Part shown: one piece after another, positions 42,005-52,246 of the stretch
Layout of the letters: each line of letters begins with the position of its first letter
How positions within the stretch are numbered: position 1 is the first letter of the stretch
Source of the DNA: Trichomonas vaginalis G3
Lineage: Eukaryota; Parabasalia; Trichomonadida; Trichomonadidae
Reading direction: 5' to 3'
Assembly: GCF_026262505.1 (NCBI RefSeq)
Contig: NC_067208.1
Span: 13,401,962 to 13,465,961, forward strand
DNA: 64,000 nt
Notes under the pieces: generated by a model
Database searches by the model: none
What the model was told of the DNA's origin: nothing
Seen by the model: the letters and a program-made list of their open reading frames with translations, nothing else
Position numbers and translations under genes: made by a program

Positions 42005-42229
42005 TTACACCATATTAAAATCATCTCTCTTCAATATTATCTCATAAAAGTTCTCGTTACTGGAGAAAGTCAATGAAACATAAGCGTTCTCACGGGCTTC
42101 GCCCTCACCGCTTTGCGGTCTATCTAACTTCTTTCTTATATCATCTATACGCTTCAAAATGTCTGAACAATTGCTAACATCTTCTACAACAGTTATTTCA
42201 TCATGAATGACCTTCAAGAACAAGCTCAT
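42005..42229 (-). CDS. Maverick small gene, 74 aa, containing a double-hairpin insert
   Basis: Unrecognised. It lies directly between 42230-42901 and 41477-42004 with no spacer. Its middle (RPQSGEGEAREN) is encoded by the GC-rich double hairpin at 42094-42118, in contrast to the AT-rich codons around it, suggesting a later in-frame insertion of that repeat. Confidence 0.5.
   Translation of the reverse strand: MSLFLKVIHDEITVVEDVSNCSDILKRIDDIRKKLDRPQSGEGEARENAYVSLTFSSNENFYEIILKRDDFNMV
42094..42118. repeat. Double-hairpin element, copy within gene 42005-42229
   Basis: GGGC-TTC-GCCC (42094-42104) then CCGC-TTT-GCGG (42108-42118): the reverse orientation of the 58309 copy. In the minus-strand frame it encodes PQSGEGEA. 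Confidence 0.75.
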
Positions 42230-42901
42230 TTAATATGCTATTAAAATCATCTCAATAATGAGTCCATCCTTTCCGTCTTTGGGTAGCACAACATCTTTCA
42301 TTGAAGAAGGTTCGACAAGTCTTATGTTAAACTTACTGACAAAGTTTGTTATACTATAATGCTTCGGCGGCGAATACATGTAGTTTGAAAGACATAATAT
42401 AGATTCTTCAGCAAATTCACTTATACTGGATTTTATAACAATGTTCTCACGAGACCAAATACCACCAATTGACAATCTTGTAAGCAATCCTGCTGAACCT
42501 TCTACTGTAAACGTCGATGGTAACATTCCACGAAGGTCATCTATTGACATCGTTGAGTCACTGAATTTAAATATTTTCTTAAAGCAATCGTCATTATCTA
42601 ACCATGCAATAGCTTTGAAGTTTTCATTCGAATATACATCTGCTTCATTAAATGTAAATCCTGACTTCTTTGCAGAGATGACTTTAAAATCTATTGCATT
42701 TATTTCAAAATTATATGCTATGGTAACTTCTGAAGGTAATGGATGTCCTTCCGCAGTAAGTTGTTCTCTCACTACCGTTTGAAGCTTTGTATTAAAAACT
42801 TTCATGTCATCTCCTGTATCTAAGTTCACATACACAGCAACAGGAAAACTATCTTGCTTCTTTGTTTCATCATTATACCTCAAAACATTAAAGTTCTTCA
42901 A
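42230..42901 (-). CDS. Maverick gene, 223+ aa, possible minor virion protein
   Basis: Beta-rich soluble protein, no signal or membrane segment; ends EPSSMKDVVLPKDGKDGLIIEMILIAY, in which a short terminal strand follows a KDG turn, as in several Polinton virion proteins. The exact 5' end is uncertain. Grouped with the two following minus-strand genes and the divergent ATPase gene, so a morphogenesis role is plausible but unproven. Confidence 0.5.
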   Translation of the reverse strand: MKNFNVLRYNDETKKQDSFPVAVYVNLDTGDDMKVFNTKLQTVVREQLTAEGHPLPSEVTIAYNFEINAIDFKVISAKKSGFTFNEADVYSNENFKAIAWLDNDDCFKKIFKFSDSTMSIDDLRGMLPSTFTVEGSAGLLTRLSIGGIWSRENIVIKSSISEFAEESILCLSNYMYSPPKHYSITNFVSKFNIRLVEPSSMKDVVLPKDGKDGLIIEMILIAY

Positions 42902-43126
42902 TAATATTGTTCTTCCTGCTGGAATACTTCGAACCTGTCTGATTTCAATAGCTTTCTCACCTCCTACATACTCTACCCAGTGTCTTGGATATTCATAAGT
43001 ATACTGACTTTCTTGAATTTTGGTTGTTTCATCATAACGTGTTCATAGTATATCTTTATACTCTTGTCAGTTAGACTCGGTGCTATGTTCTGAATATTTC
43101 TGACTTGCATTTTTAATGGAGATAAA

Positions 43127-44014
43127 ATGAAGCATTTAATACATGACGTAGATGAAGACATGAATGAAACTACAGACAAACTTAACTCTTCTCTTATTCT
43201 TCCTTTCAGTAAGGACTATGAGTTCTGTTCAAATGGTGTTTATTTCTATTGTGGAAAGATGGGTTCAGGTAAGACATTTAACCTCATTCGTCATATACTC
43301 ATAACAGAGCGTTTAGGAAACGACTCTTACTATGACCAAATCATTATATCAGCAACTTCAGACTCTATGGATTCAACAGCGAAAACATTTATGTCAAAAG
43401 TTCAAGCCTCTGTCGTTAAAGTTCCAGACAGTGAACTCATTGAATTTCTTCAACGTTACATTCGACGTAAGAGAAAATATTATGCCATCGTAGAGTTCAT
43501 ACAGTCAGGAATGCAAAAGACTTCTGAGGAGATGGAAAGAATTATTGACAAACACCACTTACGTCAGTACTCAGGAGTTTACGATATGAAACGACTTACA
43601 AACTACATTCTGTCAAAACTTTCAAAATACCCCTTCAAAAAATATCCTTCAAATACTTTGTTAGTTTGCGACGACTTCGCTGGAAAAGGTTTAGTGTCAA
43701 AACCAGACTCACCATTAGCTAACATCATTACTAAAGTCAGACATTACCACTTAACTGTAGCAATACTTATGCAAACATGGCGTTTTCTTGCTTTAAACAT
43801 AAAACGTCTCATAACTGACTTCGTTATCTTTCAAGGTTTCTCACGCTATGATATTGAACTCATTTGGAAACAGTCAGGTATAACATTACCTTTTGAAGAA
43901 ATTTGGGAAGCATATAAGTCTCTCATCTCTCCTCGTTCATACCTTGAGATTCATATCATGACTAATACCATTAAAGTCAAAAATATTCCATGGGAACGAC
44001 CAACATTGTTTTAA
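43127..44014 (+). CDS. Maverick packaging ATPase (FtsK-HerA / A32-like), 295 aa
   Basis: Genome-packaging motor of Polintons and related viruses. Walker A is GKMGSGKT near residue 47; Walker B is NTLLVCDDFAGKG near 190; a MQTWRFLALNIKRLITD segment follows, as in A32-type ATPases, with the arginine-containing sensor region after it. The length is typical (250-300 aa). It overlaps the minus-strand gene 44011-44529 by 4 nt at the 3' ends. The frame is open. Confidence 0.85.
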   Translation: MKHLIHDVDEDMNETTDKLNSSLILPFSKDYEFCSNGVYFYCGKMGSGKTFNLIRHILITERLGNDSYYDQIIISATSDSMDSTAKTFMSKVQASVVKVPDSELIEFLQRYIRRKRKYYAIVEFIQSGMQKTSEEMERIIDKHHLRQYSGVYDMKRLTNYILSKLSKYPFKKYPSNTLLVCDDFAGKGLVSKPDSPLANIITKVRHYHLTVAILMQTWRFLALNIKRLITDFVIFQGFSRYDIELIWKQSGITLPFEEIWEAYKSLISPRSYLEIHIMTNTIKVKNIPWERPTLF

Positions 44015-44529
44015 AGCTTAACCTTCAATTGACTGATGGTAAACAAATTCCATGCATCTCTGTCGCCATTTCTGTTAATATTTTTGCTGTCATTCATATC
44101 ATCCACTTCCCCATCCGTTAGCTTTTGAGGATATGCGTTAGAATAGCTGTTCTTAAATGAAGGCTTTTCACCTTTGAGAGCATAAACTCTATAACTTTCT
44201 GCATACTTTATGTTTGAACCTCCCGAGCCATCATTGACATAAATTTTTATAGGCTTCCACCCTTTGTTCATATTCCTGCTTCTTCCCTTAGCTCTTTTGT
44301 TCAGTAGTTCTACATCTTTATACACAGCACCTGTCTCAGTGAATTCAACAATATTTTCATTCGTTAGCTTTACATTCAAACCCTTGTCGAGTATATTGTT
44401 CATTTCATACATATAAAAGGTTTTTATTCTATATGAAATGAGAAGCAAATCCATCTTAGCTGGTGCCGTTAATGTTCCAATTGAACCAACATCAAATGTT
44501 GACTCACGAACGACAAACAATATTGTCAT
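44011..44529 (-). CDS. Maverick gene, up to 172 aa, unrecognised; true start probably near 44412
   Basis: The frame runs to 44529, but the first 39 residues overlap the opposite-strand gene at 44438 and a more natural start is ATG at 44412 (133 aa), leaving a ~25-bp divergent promoter that contains TTTTTATT. The protein is basic in its middle (NKRAKGRSRNMNKGWKPIK), soluble and not recognised. Confidence 0.5.
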   Translation of the reverse strand: MTILFVVRESTFDVGSIGTLTAPAKMDLLLISYRIKTFYMYEMNNILDKGLNVKLTNENIVEFTETGAVYKDVELLNKRAKGRSRNMNKGWKPIKIYVNDGSGGSNIKYAESYRVYALKGEKPSFKNSYSNAYPQKLTDGEVDDMNDSKNINRNGDRDAWNLFTISQLKVKL

Positions 44530-45052
44530 AAAGAACTATAGTTCAGAGTGTTTGAAAGAAAAAGAACCAGAACTTAAGTCGGTGAATTTAAACACAGCTT
44601 CAAACGCTAACGCTACATCAGATGTTAAGTTAGAGTATCCACCACTGGACCAAATTCTTTCAAGAGAAGCCAACGACAACCCTTACACAAATGCTCAAAC
44701 AAATCCTTCAGATAACGTAGACCATTACCTTCTTCAGTTATACCAAACTATCTTACTCAAAGACGATAAGAAGCTTTTGACAAATCTTATAAGCAAGAAC
44801 CAAATAATTCTAACAAAGGAGGACCTTGAAAATGTTATCTCACGAATAACAGGGAAACAATGTGTCATTGACTATCTCGACCCTGAAATCGAATGCTGTG
44901 GTCAAACTCCACTATTCATGAAAATAGGTAACATCCGCATCATTGAAACACCAGGAACTACAGGAGTTGAGTTTAAGTATAAATATTCGAATGAATATAC
45001 AAAACTTTCAACAGAATATAAACTTTGTTTGAAATATGTTTTAGTAAATTAA
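44438..45052 (+). CDS. Maverick gene, 204 aa, unrecognised
   Basis: Start ATG at 44438, divergent from the 44412 start. The N-terminal 80 residues are Asn/Ser/Thr-rich and probably unstructured; residues 90-135 are helical; the C-terminus is a beta-rich segment (CCGQTPLFMKIGNIRIIETPGTTGVEFKY kept short here as a description of composition). No family recognised. Just after its stop comes a double-hairpin copy (45062-45087). Confidence 0.5.
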   Translation: MRSKSILAGAVNVPIEPTSNVDSRTTNNIVIKNYSSECLKEKEPELKSVNLNTASNANATSDVKLEYPPLDQILSREANDNPYTNAQTNPSDNVDHYLLQLYQTILLKDDKKLLTNLISKNQIILTKEDLENVISRITGKQCVIDYLDPEIECCGQTPLFMKIGNIRIIETPGTTGVEFKYKYSNEYTKLSTEYKLCLKYVLVN

Positions 45053-45061
45053 AGCAGTCAG

Positions 45062-45087
45062 GACCTTCGGTCTTGGTGCTTTGCGCC
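45062..45087. repeat. Double-hairpin element, intergenic copy with compensated stem
   Basis: GACC-TTC-GGTC (45062-45072) then GGTGC-TTT-GCGCC (45075-45087). The first stem differs in sequence from other copies but still pairs perfectly. Confidence 0.65.
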
Positions 45088-45102
45088 GTCAGTTAAAAAA
45101 TT

Positions 45103-45345
45103 TCAAGTTAGCAATTTGTAATATCTATCCAAAACTTCTTCAACAGTATCGAACTCATCTTCATAATGCAAACCTAATCTTATTGACTTGGTGCAGTTTT
45201 CACTAACACAATATTTTTCTGTTCTCTTGACTGACATAACTAACTCATTTGTTTCATCAAACAGCAACAACCAAAGTTCATGACCTAATACATAACATTC
45301 ATACTTTATATTTTTAGCTCTGAGTTCTCTTGTAAGCTGTTGCAT
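45103..45345 (-). CDS. Maverick small gene, 80 aa, unrecognised
   Basis: A short soluble protein with acidic C-terminal half (YEDEFDTVEEVLDRYYKLL). Its start overlaps the 3' end of 45306-46070 by 40 nt in another frame, an arrangement seen in compact viral operons. Confidence 0.45.
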   Translation of the reverse strand: MQQLTRELRAKNIKYECYVLGHELWLLLFDETNELVMSVKRTEKYCVSENCTKSIRLGLHYEDEFDTVEEVLDRYYKLLT

Positions 45346-46070
45346 TTAATATTTTCTAAAAAGTCAACTTCAACAGTCATTCGCACTGGTGCCTTCAGTT
45401 CTACAGGCTCTCCTTGAAAGTCAACAAGTCTGAATTGCATGTCTTTCAAATTATGAGGACTAATGCGAACCCATTTACCTAAATGAGTTGCTATGACAGG
45501 AACGTTTGGAATGAACATTGAATTGACTGCATAACAGAAGGATTTATATTCTACTGAACCTTTACTATTAACTCCTGAAATGCCTGTGACATTAGCTATT
45601 TTAGACTCAATGTATAAACAATTGCCATAACATACGTATGGAACAGATTTCATCTCAATCGTTTTGTCAACACTTTTCAAAGGAAATGTCATATGGTATG
45701 CACCCAAAAGAAGTTGTACTCTATGACTCATTCGTGTTATCTTGAACTCTTTCTTGCTACTGAACTTCAATGTTCCCTCAGAAGAGAGTTCGACATCTAT
45801 GTTGTCAATAGTTTCTTCATTTATGAGAGTATTTATGACTCCAGCAATTTTATCTATTCTATACCCAGCTCTGTTAGGAAATGTTATAACACTTCTTTTG
45901 TCATCTATTTCAATCTCTATGAAATCTGTTTCATCTGTTATGACAAAAGTTGCGATAGTATTGAAGTCAACAACTCTGAAAGCAAGCGCTTCATTCTGAA
46001 GACCTAAGTTTGTTTGTAGTTTTACTGTCCCGTATTCGTTTGGGTCTGTACTTTGCAAATAGAACAACAT
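45306..46070 (-). CDS. Maverick gene, 254 aa, candidate penton-like/minor capsid protein
   Basis: Beta-rich throughout. The C-terminal LKDMQFRLVDFQGEPVELK followed by a strand VRMTVEVDF resembles the closing strands of single-jelly-roll minor capsid (penton-like) proteins of Polintons, where a similar 'f.l.D..G..v.l....v.v.l.v' segment ends the protein. Start is ATG at 46070, near-divergent with the fibre region at 46088. Identification is by pattern only. Confidence 0.45.
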   Translation of the reverse strand: MLFYLQSTDPNEYGTVKLQTNLGLQNEALAFRVVDFNTIATFVITDETDFIEIEIDDKRSVITFPNRAGYRIDKIAGVINTLINEETIDNIDVELSSEGTLKFSSKKEFKITRMSHRVQLLLGAYHMTFPLKSVDKTIEMKSVPYVCYGNCLYIESKIANVTGISGVNSKGSVEYKSFCYAVNSMFIPNVPVIATHLGKWVRISPHNLKDMQFRLVDFQGEPVELKAPVRMTVEVDFLENIKCNSLQENSELKI

Positions 46071-46087
46071 TTTATTCTCATTAAAAT

Positions 46088-48960
46088 ATGACTATTGCTG
46101 CATATGCGTATGAAACAAATGAAGCAAGAAGAGCACATGAACTAGTAAACGAAAACTCAACTTTAACCATTGAAGGCAATGATTTAGTCATTGACGATGG
46201 AAAAACTAAAAAAGTCATTGATTTCGATACTTTTAACACTTATGACCATTCATTACAACAAGCAAGGTTCCCATCATAAATGATGGAACGGTGCAATATA
46301 TAAATTCTACAGTAGATGCCTCATTAGTGAAAGTATTAAATGTTCTCATTGAATTGTTAAAGAGCTTTCGATTTGACGACAACATTAAATGCCTAAAGAA
46401 TTTAGTCATGAATGCGAAACAAATTCTCGGCGTTGCTGGTAGCAGTAATGATGTACACCTTATGACATTAGAATATTATAACGAACATAAAGATGAACTG
46501 AAAGGAGAGAAGGGTGACACTGGACCTCAAGGACCACAAGGAATACAAGGAATACAAGGAATACAAGGACCTCAAGGCGAAAACGGTTTGGATGGTGAAG
46601 ATGGAAAGGATGGAAAAACTGCTAAATCATGGATATGGAACCTTATAAATACTGGTTTAACAGCTGCTTCATATGGAGTTCTTCAATACCAAATCGGAAA
46701 GATATGGGCAGTACTTGGTGAAGAAGTTTTAGATGACGTTAAAAATGCTTTGAACTTCATTTCAAATGGTTCTGATACTATTAAAACTTTATCTGGTTGG
46801 ATGCAAGAAACAAGGAGTCAAATAGATACTGTAAGACGTATAGCAAACAATGCACGTACGGGATTGGATACTTTACGAGAAGCACAAAATACACTAAAGG
46901 AAGCAAATGATATTCTTGGCTCTCAGTATCAGACATGCATGAAGATTGGCTTAAAGGTATTGACAAATCTTTAAAAAATCACAGTCAGTCTATTGCTGAC
47001 TACAAGAAAAGTATAGATTTTTTACATAGTGCTATGGACGTACATGATGGAAGCATAAGGAACTTACTTAATGCTAACAATAACTTACCAGGAACTATTA
47101 AAGCATTTATAAAGTCCTTTGTAAAACCTGGTGCTCTAACATTTAGGTCTTTGAGAGCAAGAGCATTGAAGTCAAGAGATGCAGAAACTCCAACAGAACC
47201 TACAGAAGAACCACCAAAACCAACAGCTAATGAAATATTGTTCGAATATTTTCCAAGGTACTCTGTTCTCATTGCATACATTCAAGAAATACTTAAGAAA
47301 GCAGACTTGACTTTAGGAGATGATGAAAGTTCTGTATATCTTTCGTTCCAGTTTCAAATAGCAGAACTTTTGAGACAGATTATGCTTAATGTATGACAAC
47401 ATCTCTGATTTCACAAGATATGATGACGACCATGACCCCGAACACGGTGAAGAAGAAGTTTTACAAACATCCATTAAGACAGGAAAAGGTTTTAACTCAA
47501 AGTCTCATTATTGACACCAAAGATGGCGAAGTGGACGTTCTTCAAGAGCTGAAGAAAAATACTTCTTCGGGAGGTGTGGTAGGCATGAACTTGAAATAAA
47601 TGAGATAGAAGAGAAATTAGCCGAAAAAGCAGATAAAAACCATGTTCATTATATAAGTTCAGACGAAACAGATTATAACGGACTACCATGGATATTTAAC
47701 ACAGGATGAACAAATAAGCACTGAAGATGTTAATGAAAGAAGATATAAATACATTCGTGCTAAAGGTTATGACATACACTGTACTGTACAGTATGACACA
47801 GGTAAAGCACCAGAACATTTGATTATAACAATGAAATTTATGCTTCATACTTCTTTGTTAACGTGTATTAGTTGAACCAAGATTTACTTTGAGAGTTAAG
47901 GCAAAAATAACTTTTGAAGATGCTATTAAAAGTAAAGCTGACAAAGATGAACTTGACGCAACGAACAAAGTTTTGAAATCTCATAAACACAATATCTCCG
48001 ATATAAATGAACTTCAAGCTACATTAAATAGTAAAGCCGACAAGAAACCATACACATGAATCCTTCACTACTGTTAGAGCAGACGACATAAATTGAACAT
48101 ATCCCTTGGTTCAAGTGCACCTTTAGAGAATCCAAGTACAAGCGTAAAAGATACACTAAACTCCTTAAATATAGTAAATGTATGAACATTGAAGGTCATG
48201 TCAGAAACTTTGAAACATATAAACTACCAGCAATGTTAGATAAGAAAGCAGATAAAAACATACACATAACTTCTCAACTGTTGCTATAGAAAGTATTGAA
48301 GAACGGTTGGCGGAACTGGTGGGGATGCATTATATTATAAACCTCCTAACTTCCACAAGGTTTAACATCGAATGAAAACATAACAACGAAGAAAGAAATT
48401 AGCTGTAAAAATGTTTATGTCATGGATGATGAAAATAATGTTAAATTCACTGCTCAAGATTTATATGATAAGAAAGCTGACAAAACAGAGCTTCAAACAT
48501 TAAAGACTGAAATACTTCAAACATTATATCCTGTTGGTTCTATTTATACGTCAATGAACTCAACAAATCCAGCAAGTGTTTTAGGTTTTGGTACAGGCAG
48601 CAGATTGTAGACAAATTCTTATACTGTGCTAACTCTTCAAAGCAAACAGGAGTTCGAAGAAAATTACTGAAGCAAACCTTCCACCGCACACTCATACAGG
48701 AACTAACAAACTTTTCTGGCGACCATAGCCACTCATAAGAGACCACCCATTATACAACTCAGAGTATGAAGCTGCAATGATGTTTTATCTCCATCTTATA
48801 ACAATGCAGCAAAAAAAGATTTTTCGACCAACTGAACCAGGAGGAAATCATTCACACACTTTCACAACAATCCAACAGGCTCGGGTGAAATTATATGCCA
48901 CCATTTGTGACTATATTCGCATGGTACCGCGTTCATTGAACGCGCTGAGCCTAGAATTAA
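46088..48960 (+). pseudogene. Maverick fibre-gene region (collagen-like and tail-fibre-like), broken
   Basis: Contains a collagen-like Gly-X-Y stretch near 46500-46610 (GPQGIQGIQGIQGPQGENG), coiled-coil regions, repeated tail-fibre-type units (KADK..., HKHNISDIN) and a YPVGSIYTSMNSTNPASV segment typical of phage and large-virus tail/fibre proteins. This suggests a trimeric surface fibre. The region is broken, with several breaks, and is treated as a fossil. Confidence 0.65.
48928..48944. repeat. Hairpin CGCGTTC-ATT-GAACGCG
   Basis: Perfect 7-bp stem with a 3-nt loop, as in the double-hairpin family, between fibre and integrase regions. Only a single hairpin is seen here. Confidence 0.55.
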
Positions 48961-48979
48961 ATCTTTTAACTTTACATAA

Positions 48980-50017
48980 ATGAGCTTGAAAGAGAGTATT
49001 CGAACAACATCCATGGAGTCATTTAAGAAGTTCAATGAAGCTGCAAAGAGTTGGGGATTTACTAACAGAGCTGAAGTGAAAAGGTTCTTTGACAAAAATG
49101 TTGTACATCAAACAAAAATAAACCCTTACGACTACTTTTTACCAATTTACCCAACACTCCTGACGCATACCAATTTACACTCTCATTCAAAGCAGAAAAG
49201 GAGGACATAAACCATTCCTCATCTTCATTAATGTTAACACTCGTAAAGCATATGCATATTCAATGAAAAATAAAGGAACTCGTGAAGTGTTAAGAGTTTT
49301 ACAAAAGTTTGTAGCAGAACATAGCCCAAGTACTTTAACATCAGACCAAGACAGTGCTTACCTCAGCAATGAAATCACAGATTTTCTCATTAAGCATAAC
49401 ATAACTCACTACACTACTGAAGACCATAACCATAACATACTCGGCATCATAAACCGCTTCATAAGGACTCTCAGAGATTTAAATCAAGAGCGAGGACTTT
49501 ACCGAAGAAAACAATGAAACATTTTCTCGAAGTATATAATTCCTCAACACATTCTACAACAGGACATACACCAAATTCAATGACACAACAACAAGAAGAA
49601 AAGTATATACAAAGAAACGAAGTCAAACACAAAATATCAAGAAATCAACACAATTTACCCTCATTCCTGGTACAAAAGTTCGTGTAGTTCTTGACGACAA
49701 ACCGTTGACAAAGAAACGTTTAAGGTTAAGTCGAAACTATTATATCGTAGACTCTACGCAAGGTAATGGATATCTTATAAAAGCTGCCGACGACTCTATT
49801 GCGTTTTATCCTCGTCATAAATTAGTTGAAAGTTAGTAAGGCAAACTTGCTGAAACCATTGACGAAGCAAAGCGAGAGTGGTTATTGAAATACTTGGCCT
49901 ATACATAAACGATGACACTTATAAAGTAAGATATGAAGGAGGCGTTGAAGATGTTATACCATCTAAGAACTTGAGAGAGTCAAAGCCAACACATCTGGGT
50001 CCATTAGAGCGGGAGTA
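48980..50017 (+). pseudogene. Maverick integrase region (rve, chromodomain-like end), broken
   Basis: Contains an integrase-core segment (STLTSDQDSAYLS and a following helix) and, near the 3' side, a chromodomain-like stretch ending in PSKNLRESK. This is the retrovirus-type integrase that Polintons use for insertion. It is broken in several places. Confidence 0.65.
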
Positions 50018-50160
50018 GTACTGAAAGACAAAAATAAGCCAGAAAGAAAGAAAATTCTTCTAAACTTTTTCATTAGATGTAAATCAGACATGAATGAGAA
50101 CAGTCATGATATCATTAATGTTTTCATAAATTTACACCAAAAAATATAATTTAGGTGAAG

Positions 50161-50176
50161 AGGTTAGATCTAACCT
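50161..50176. repeat. Palindrome AGGTTAGATCTAACCT upstream of KilA-N gene 1
   Basis: Perfect 16-bp palindrome about 100 bp upstream of ATG 50278, preceded by a TTTAGGTGAAG block and followed by CATTTCTACCCTCATGAATT. Other copies: 50995-51008, 52114-52127 (imperfect), 62356-62369 and a degenerate one at 41430. Confidence 0.75.
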
Positions 50177-50218
50177 CATTTCTACCCTCATGAATTTTCA
50201 TGAATTTCCTTAAGATAG

Positions 50219-50277
50219 AAAAAATAAAGTTAGTTTTATTTTTATTTATTTTTTTTATTTTGTATGTAAGAACAGTA
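50219..50277 (+). promoter_or_regulatory. Maverick promoter module, copy 1
   Basis: AATAAAGTTAGTTTTATTTT, then a T-rich tract and TTTTATTTTGTAT, ending in an AACAGTA directly before ATG 50278. Near-identical copies precede 51117 and 52947, a shorter relative 52247. Confidence 0.6.
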
Positions 50278-50943
50278 ATGTCAGTCGAAGCAAAAACATT
50301 CACGAACAAATCTAATGGCGAAACATTCACAAAAGGCACTTATAACGGTATTGAAGTCTTACGTAGAGACAAGGATGGTTACATTAATGCAACAAAGATG
50401 GCAAGAGAAGCGGAAGGTTAATACCATTTAAACAGATTTCTCAATAGTACTAAAATGCAGGAAATTCTTGAGTTTTGGATGAACGAATACGGTCAAGCCA
50501 AAAGTGGCTCGACCTCAAAACAAGCATTTTATGAGCTTACTAGGGGTGTTATAAATGAATTCAAAGGTATTTACATACATCCTGACCTCGTTCATTTTGT
50601 TGCTGAATGGTGCTCTGTAAAGTATGCATTTTATGTCAAAGATATTATGGACTCCATAGACAAGAAAGTTCATGAGAAATTAGATGAAGAAGAACTTGAA
50701 GATACAGTAGAGAATGCAAAACATTTGTTTGAAGAAGAAGTTAGAAAAATGCATGAAAAACAATTAGAACATGAACGTGAGATATGTTATGGTTATAGAG
50801 ATTCTCCATACGAACTAGACCAATGGGAACAAGAAGATTTAAAGAGAGAATTTAGAGAATATGAACTCGCTAAGATAGCATTAGAAGCTGCAGAAAAGAA
50901 GTTAAAAGTTTGGGGTCGTTTTGTACAAAAATATTGTGAGTAA
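50278..50943 (+). pseudogene. Maverick KilA-N gene 1, broken
   Basis: KilA-N DNA-binding domain: DGYINATKMA early on, and IYIHPDLVHFVAEWCSVKYAFYV later, then a charged coiled coil. The promoter module directly precedes ATG 50278; the longer frame upstream translates only the AT-rich promoter. First of a series of four genes with nearly identical promoters. Broken. Confidence 0.7.
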
Positions 50944-50994
50944 ATGAACTCATTATTTTTGCTGAATTCACCAAAAATAATGTTTAAGGTAGAT

Positions 50995-51008
50995 GGTTAG
51001 ATCTAACC
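50995..51008. repeat. Palindrome GGTTAGATCTAACC upstream of gene 51117
   Basis: Perfect 14-bp palindrome about 110 bp upstream of the start, in the same setting as the copy at 50161. Confidence 0.75.
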
Positions 51009-51056
51009 TCATTTCTACCCTCATTTCTACCCTCATGAATTTTCATGAATTTCCTT

Positions 51057-51116
51057 AAGACAGAAAAAATAAAGTTAGTTTTATTTTTATTTATTTTTTT
51101 ATTTTGTATAAAAGAT
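51057..51116 (+). promoter_or_regulatory. Maverick promoter module, copy 2
   Basis: Almost identical to 50219-50277 over the AT-rich core. The similarity also extends upstream through CATGAATTTTCATGAATTTC into the palindrome. Confidence 0.6.
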
Positions 51117-52082
51117 ATGATTTCAACAATCGGTACAACAACAATTCAAGCCACGAACGGCGGGACTCTGTCCACAACTACAGCACCAAACTCGCTAGTC
51201 ATGAATCCTACGTCAATGTTGGTAGAGATGAAAAGCTTTATTCCTTCTTCATATACTTTTGAAACAGAAATCCAGAAGATAAAGCAAGAACTTTTAACAA
51301 GTAATTTAGACTGTAGTGCGAAAGATGAAACAAATGAAGAATATCTTTATGAAATGCAGGACATTATTGACCATTTACCCAAATTGCCTGAAATCCAACA
51401 ACAAAAGCTCACTATTCCTGAATTCGACGAAATTGAAGTCAAAGCAACTGACTCAGTAGAAATAAAGAAGTTCATACGTAAAGTAAATTATGAGTTTCTA
51501 GGATATCATTGCAACCATAAAGTTATGGACAAAGATTGCGACATGGTTTATAAAAATATTTCTGACATATATAAATCGGTGGAGTTTAAGACATACGATA
51601 ACTTTGTTTCATTAGTTGCAAAATGTGTATGGCAGATAAGAGATAAAGACAGAAGAGGTAAGGTATGGCATGAACAGATAAAACCAACTGCTTCAGATTT
51701 AAAGAAAACCATTGACGCCTTAGTTGTTTTAGCAGGTAAGGTTTCAGAATATAACGCAAAAATGAATCCGCAATGTTCAAAATGTAAAGCAGCAATTAGG
51801 AAATATAACTATTCAGTAAAAGAGATAGAAAGAATGAGAAACGACTATGCAGATTTAAAGAGGGAGGCAGAGAAGCCGGTAGAAGATAAAATGGACATGT
51901 TAGCATTTCTGAACAAAAACTATCCAACTGCTGACGATTTCCTTCTATCTGACGTCAAGAAGAAGTATAAAGAAACTTTCGGCATTGTTAAAATTTTTGA
52001 TATCCTCAGCGAAGAAATAGAAGCTACAAAACTGTTTAGAATCTCACGAATTCATAACGTATATCATGTGAAACGTTTATAA
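51117..52082 (+). CDS. Maverick gene, 321 aa, unrecognised, in KilA-N cluster
   Basis: I prefer ATG 51117; an earlier in-frame ATG at 51045 only translates the promoter module into a false hydrophobic leader. The N-terminus is Thr/Ser/Asn-rich; the middle is helical with a CxxC (NPQCSKCKAAI) after a CNHKVMDKDCD stretch, so a metal site is possible; the C-terminus is helical. No KilA-N motif is seen, but promoter and palindrome are shared with the KilA-N genes. Confidence 0.6.
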   Translation: MISTIGTTTIQATNGGTLSTTTAPNSLVMNPTSMLVEMKSFIPSSYTFETEIQKIKQELLTSNLDCSAKDETNEEYLYEMQDIIDHLPKLPEIQQQKLTIPEFDEIEVKATDSVEIKKFIRKVNYEFLGYHCNHKVMDKDCDMVYKNISDIYKSVEFKTYDNFVSLVAKCVWQIRDKDRRGKVWHEQIKPTASDLKKTIDALVVLAGKVSEYNAKMNPQCSKCKAAIRKYNYSVKEIERMRNDYADLKREAEKPVEDKMDMLAFLNKNYPTADDFLLSDVKKKYKETFGIVKIFDILSEEIEATKLFRISRIHNVYHVKRL

Positions 52083-52113
52083 ATCTTGAGGGTAGAAAAG
52101 AGGTTAGTTATCA

Positions 52114-52127
52114 GGTTAGATCTACCC
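52114..52127. repeat. Imperfect palindrome GGTTAGATCTACCC upstream of gene 52247
   Basis: One mismatch from the 14-bp palindrome. The flanking blocks (TACCC, CCTAAACATTATTTTTGT) occur in inverted order relative to the other copies. Confidence 0.6.
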
Positions 52128-52189
52128 TTCTACCCTAAACATTATTTTTGTCTGAAAAATGACCAAATTTCATGAATTTCATTAGTTAG

Positions 52190-52246
52190 AAAAATAACGC
52201 TAATTTTTTTCTAAGAAAAATTTTTATTTTGTATGTAAAGACAGTA
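52190..52246 (+). promoter_or_regulatory. Maverick promoter module, copy 3 (diverged)
   Basis: AAAAATAACGCTAATTTTTT, then TTTTTATTTTGTATG and TAAAGACAGTA immediately before ATG 52247. Confidence 0.55.

Noticed and set aside
51045-51116. Apparent signal peptide (MNFLKTEKIKLVLFLFIF) before gene 51117, and the same before 50278
   Set aside because: It is the conserved AT-rich promoter module read in frame. The same DNA before 52247 and 52947 is not translated that way, so it is regulatory, not a leader.
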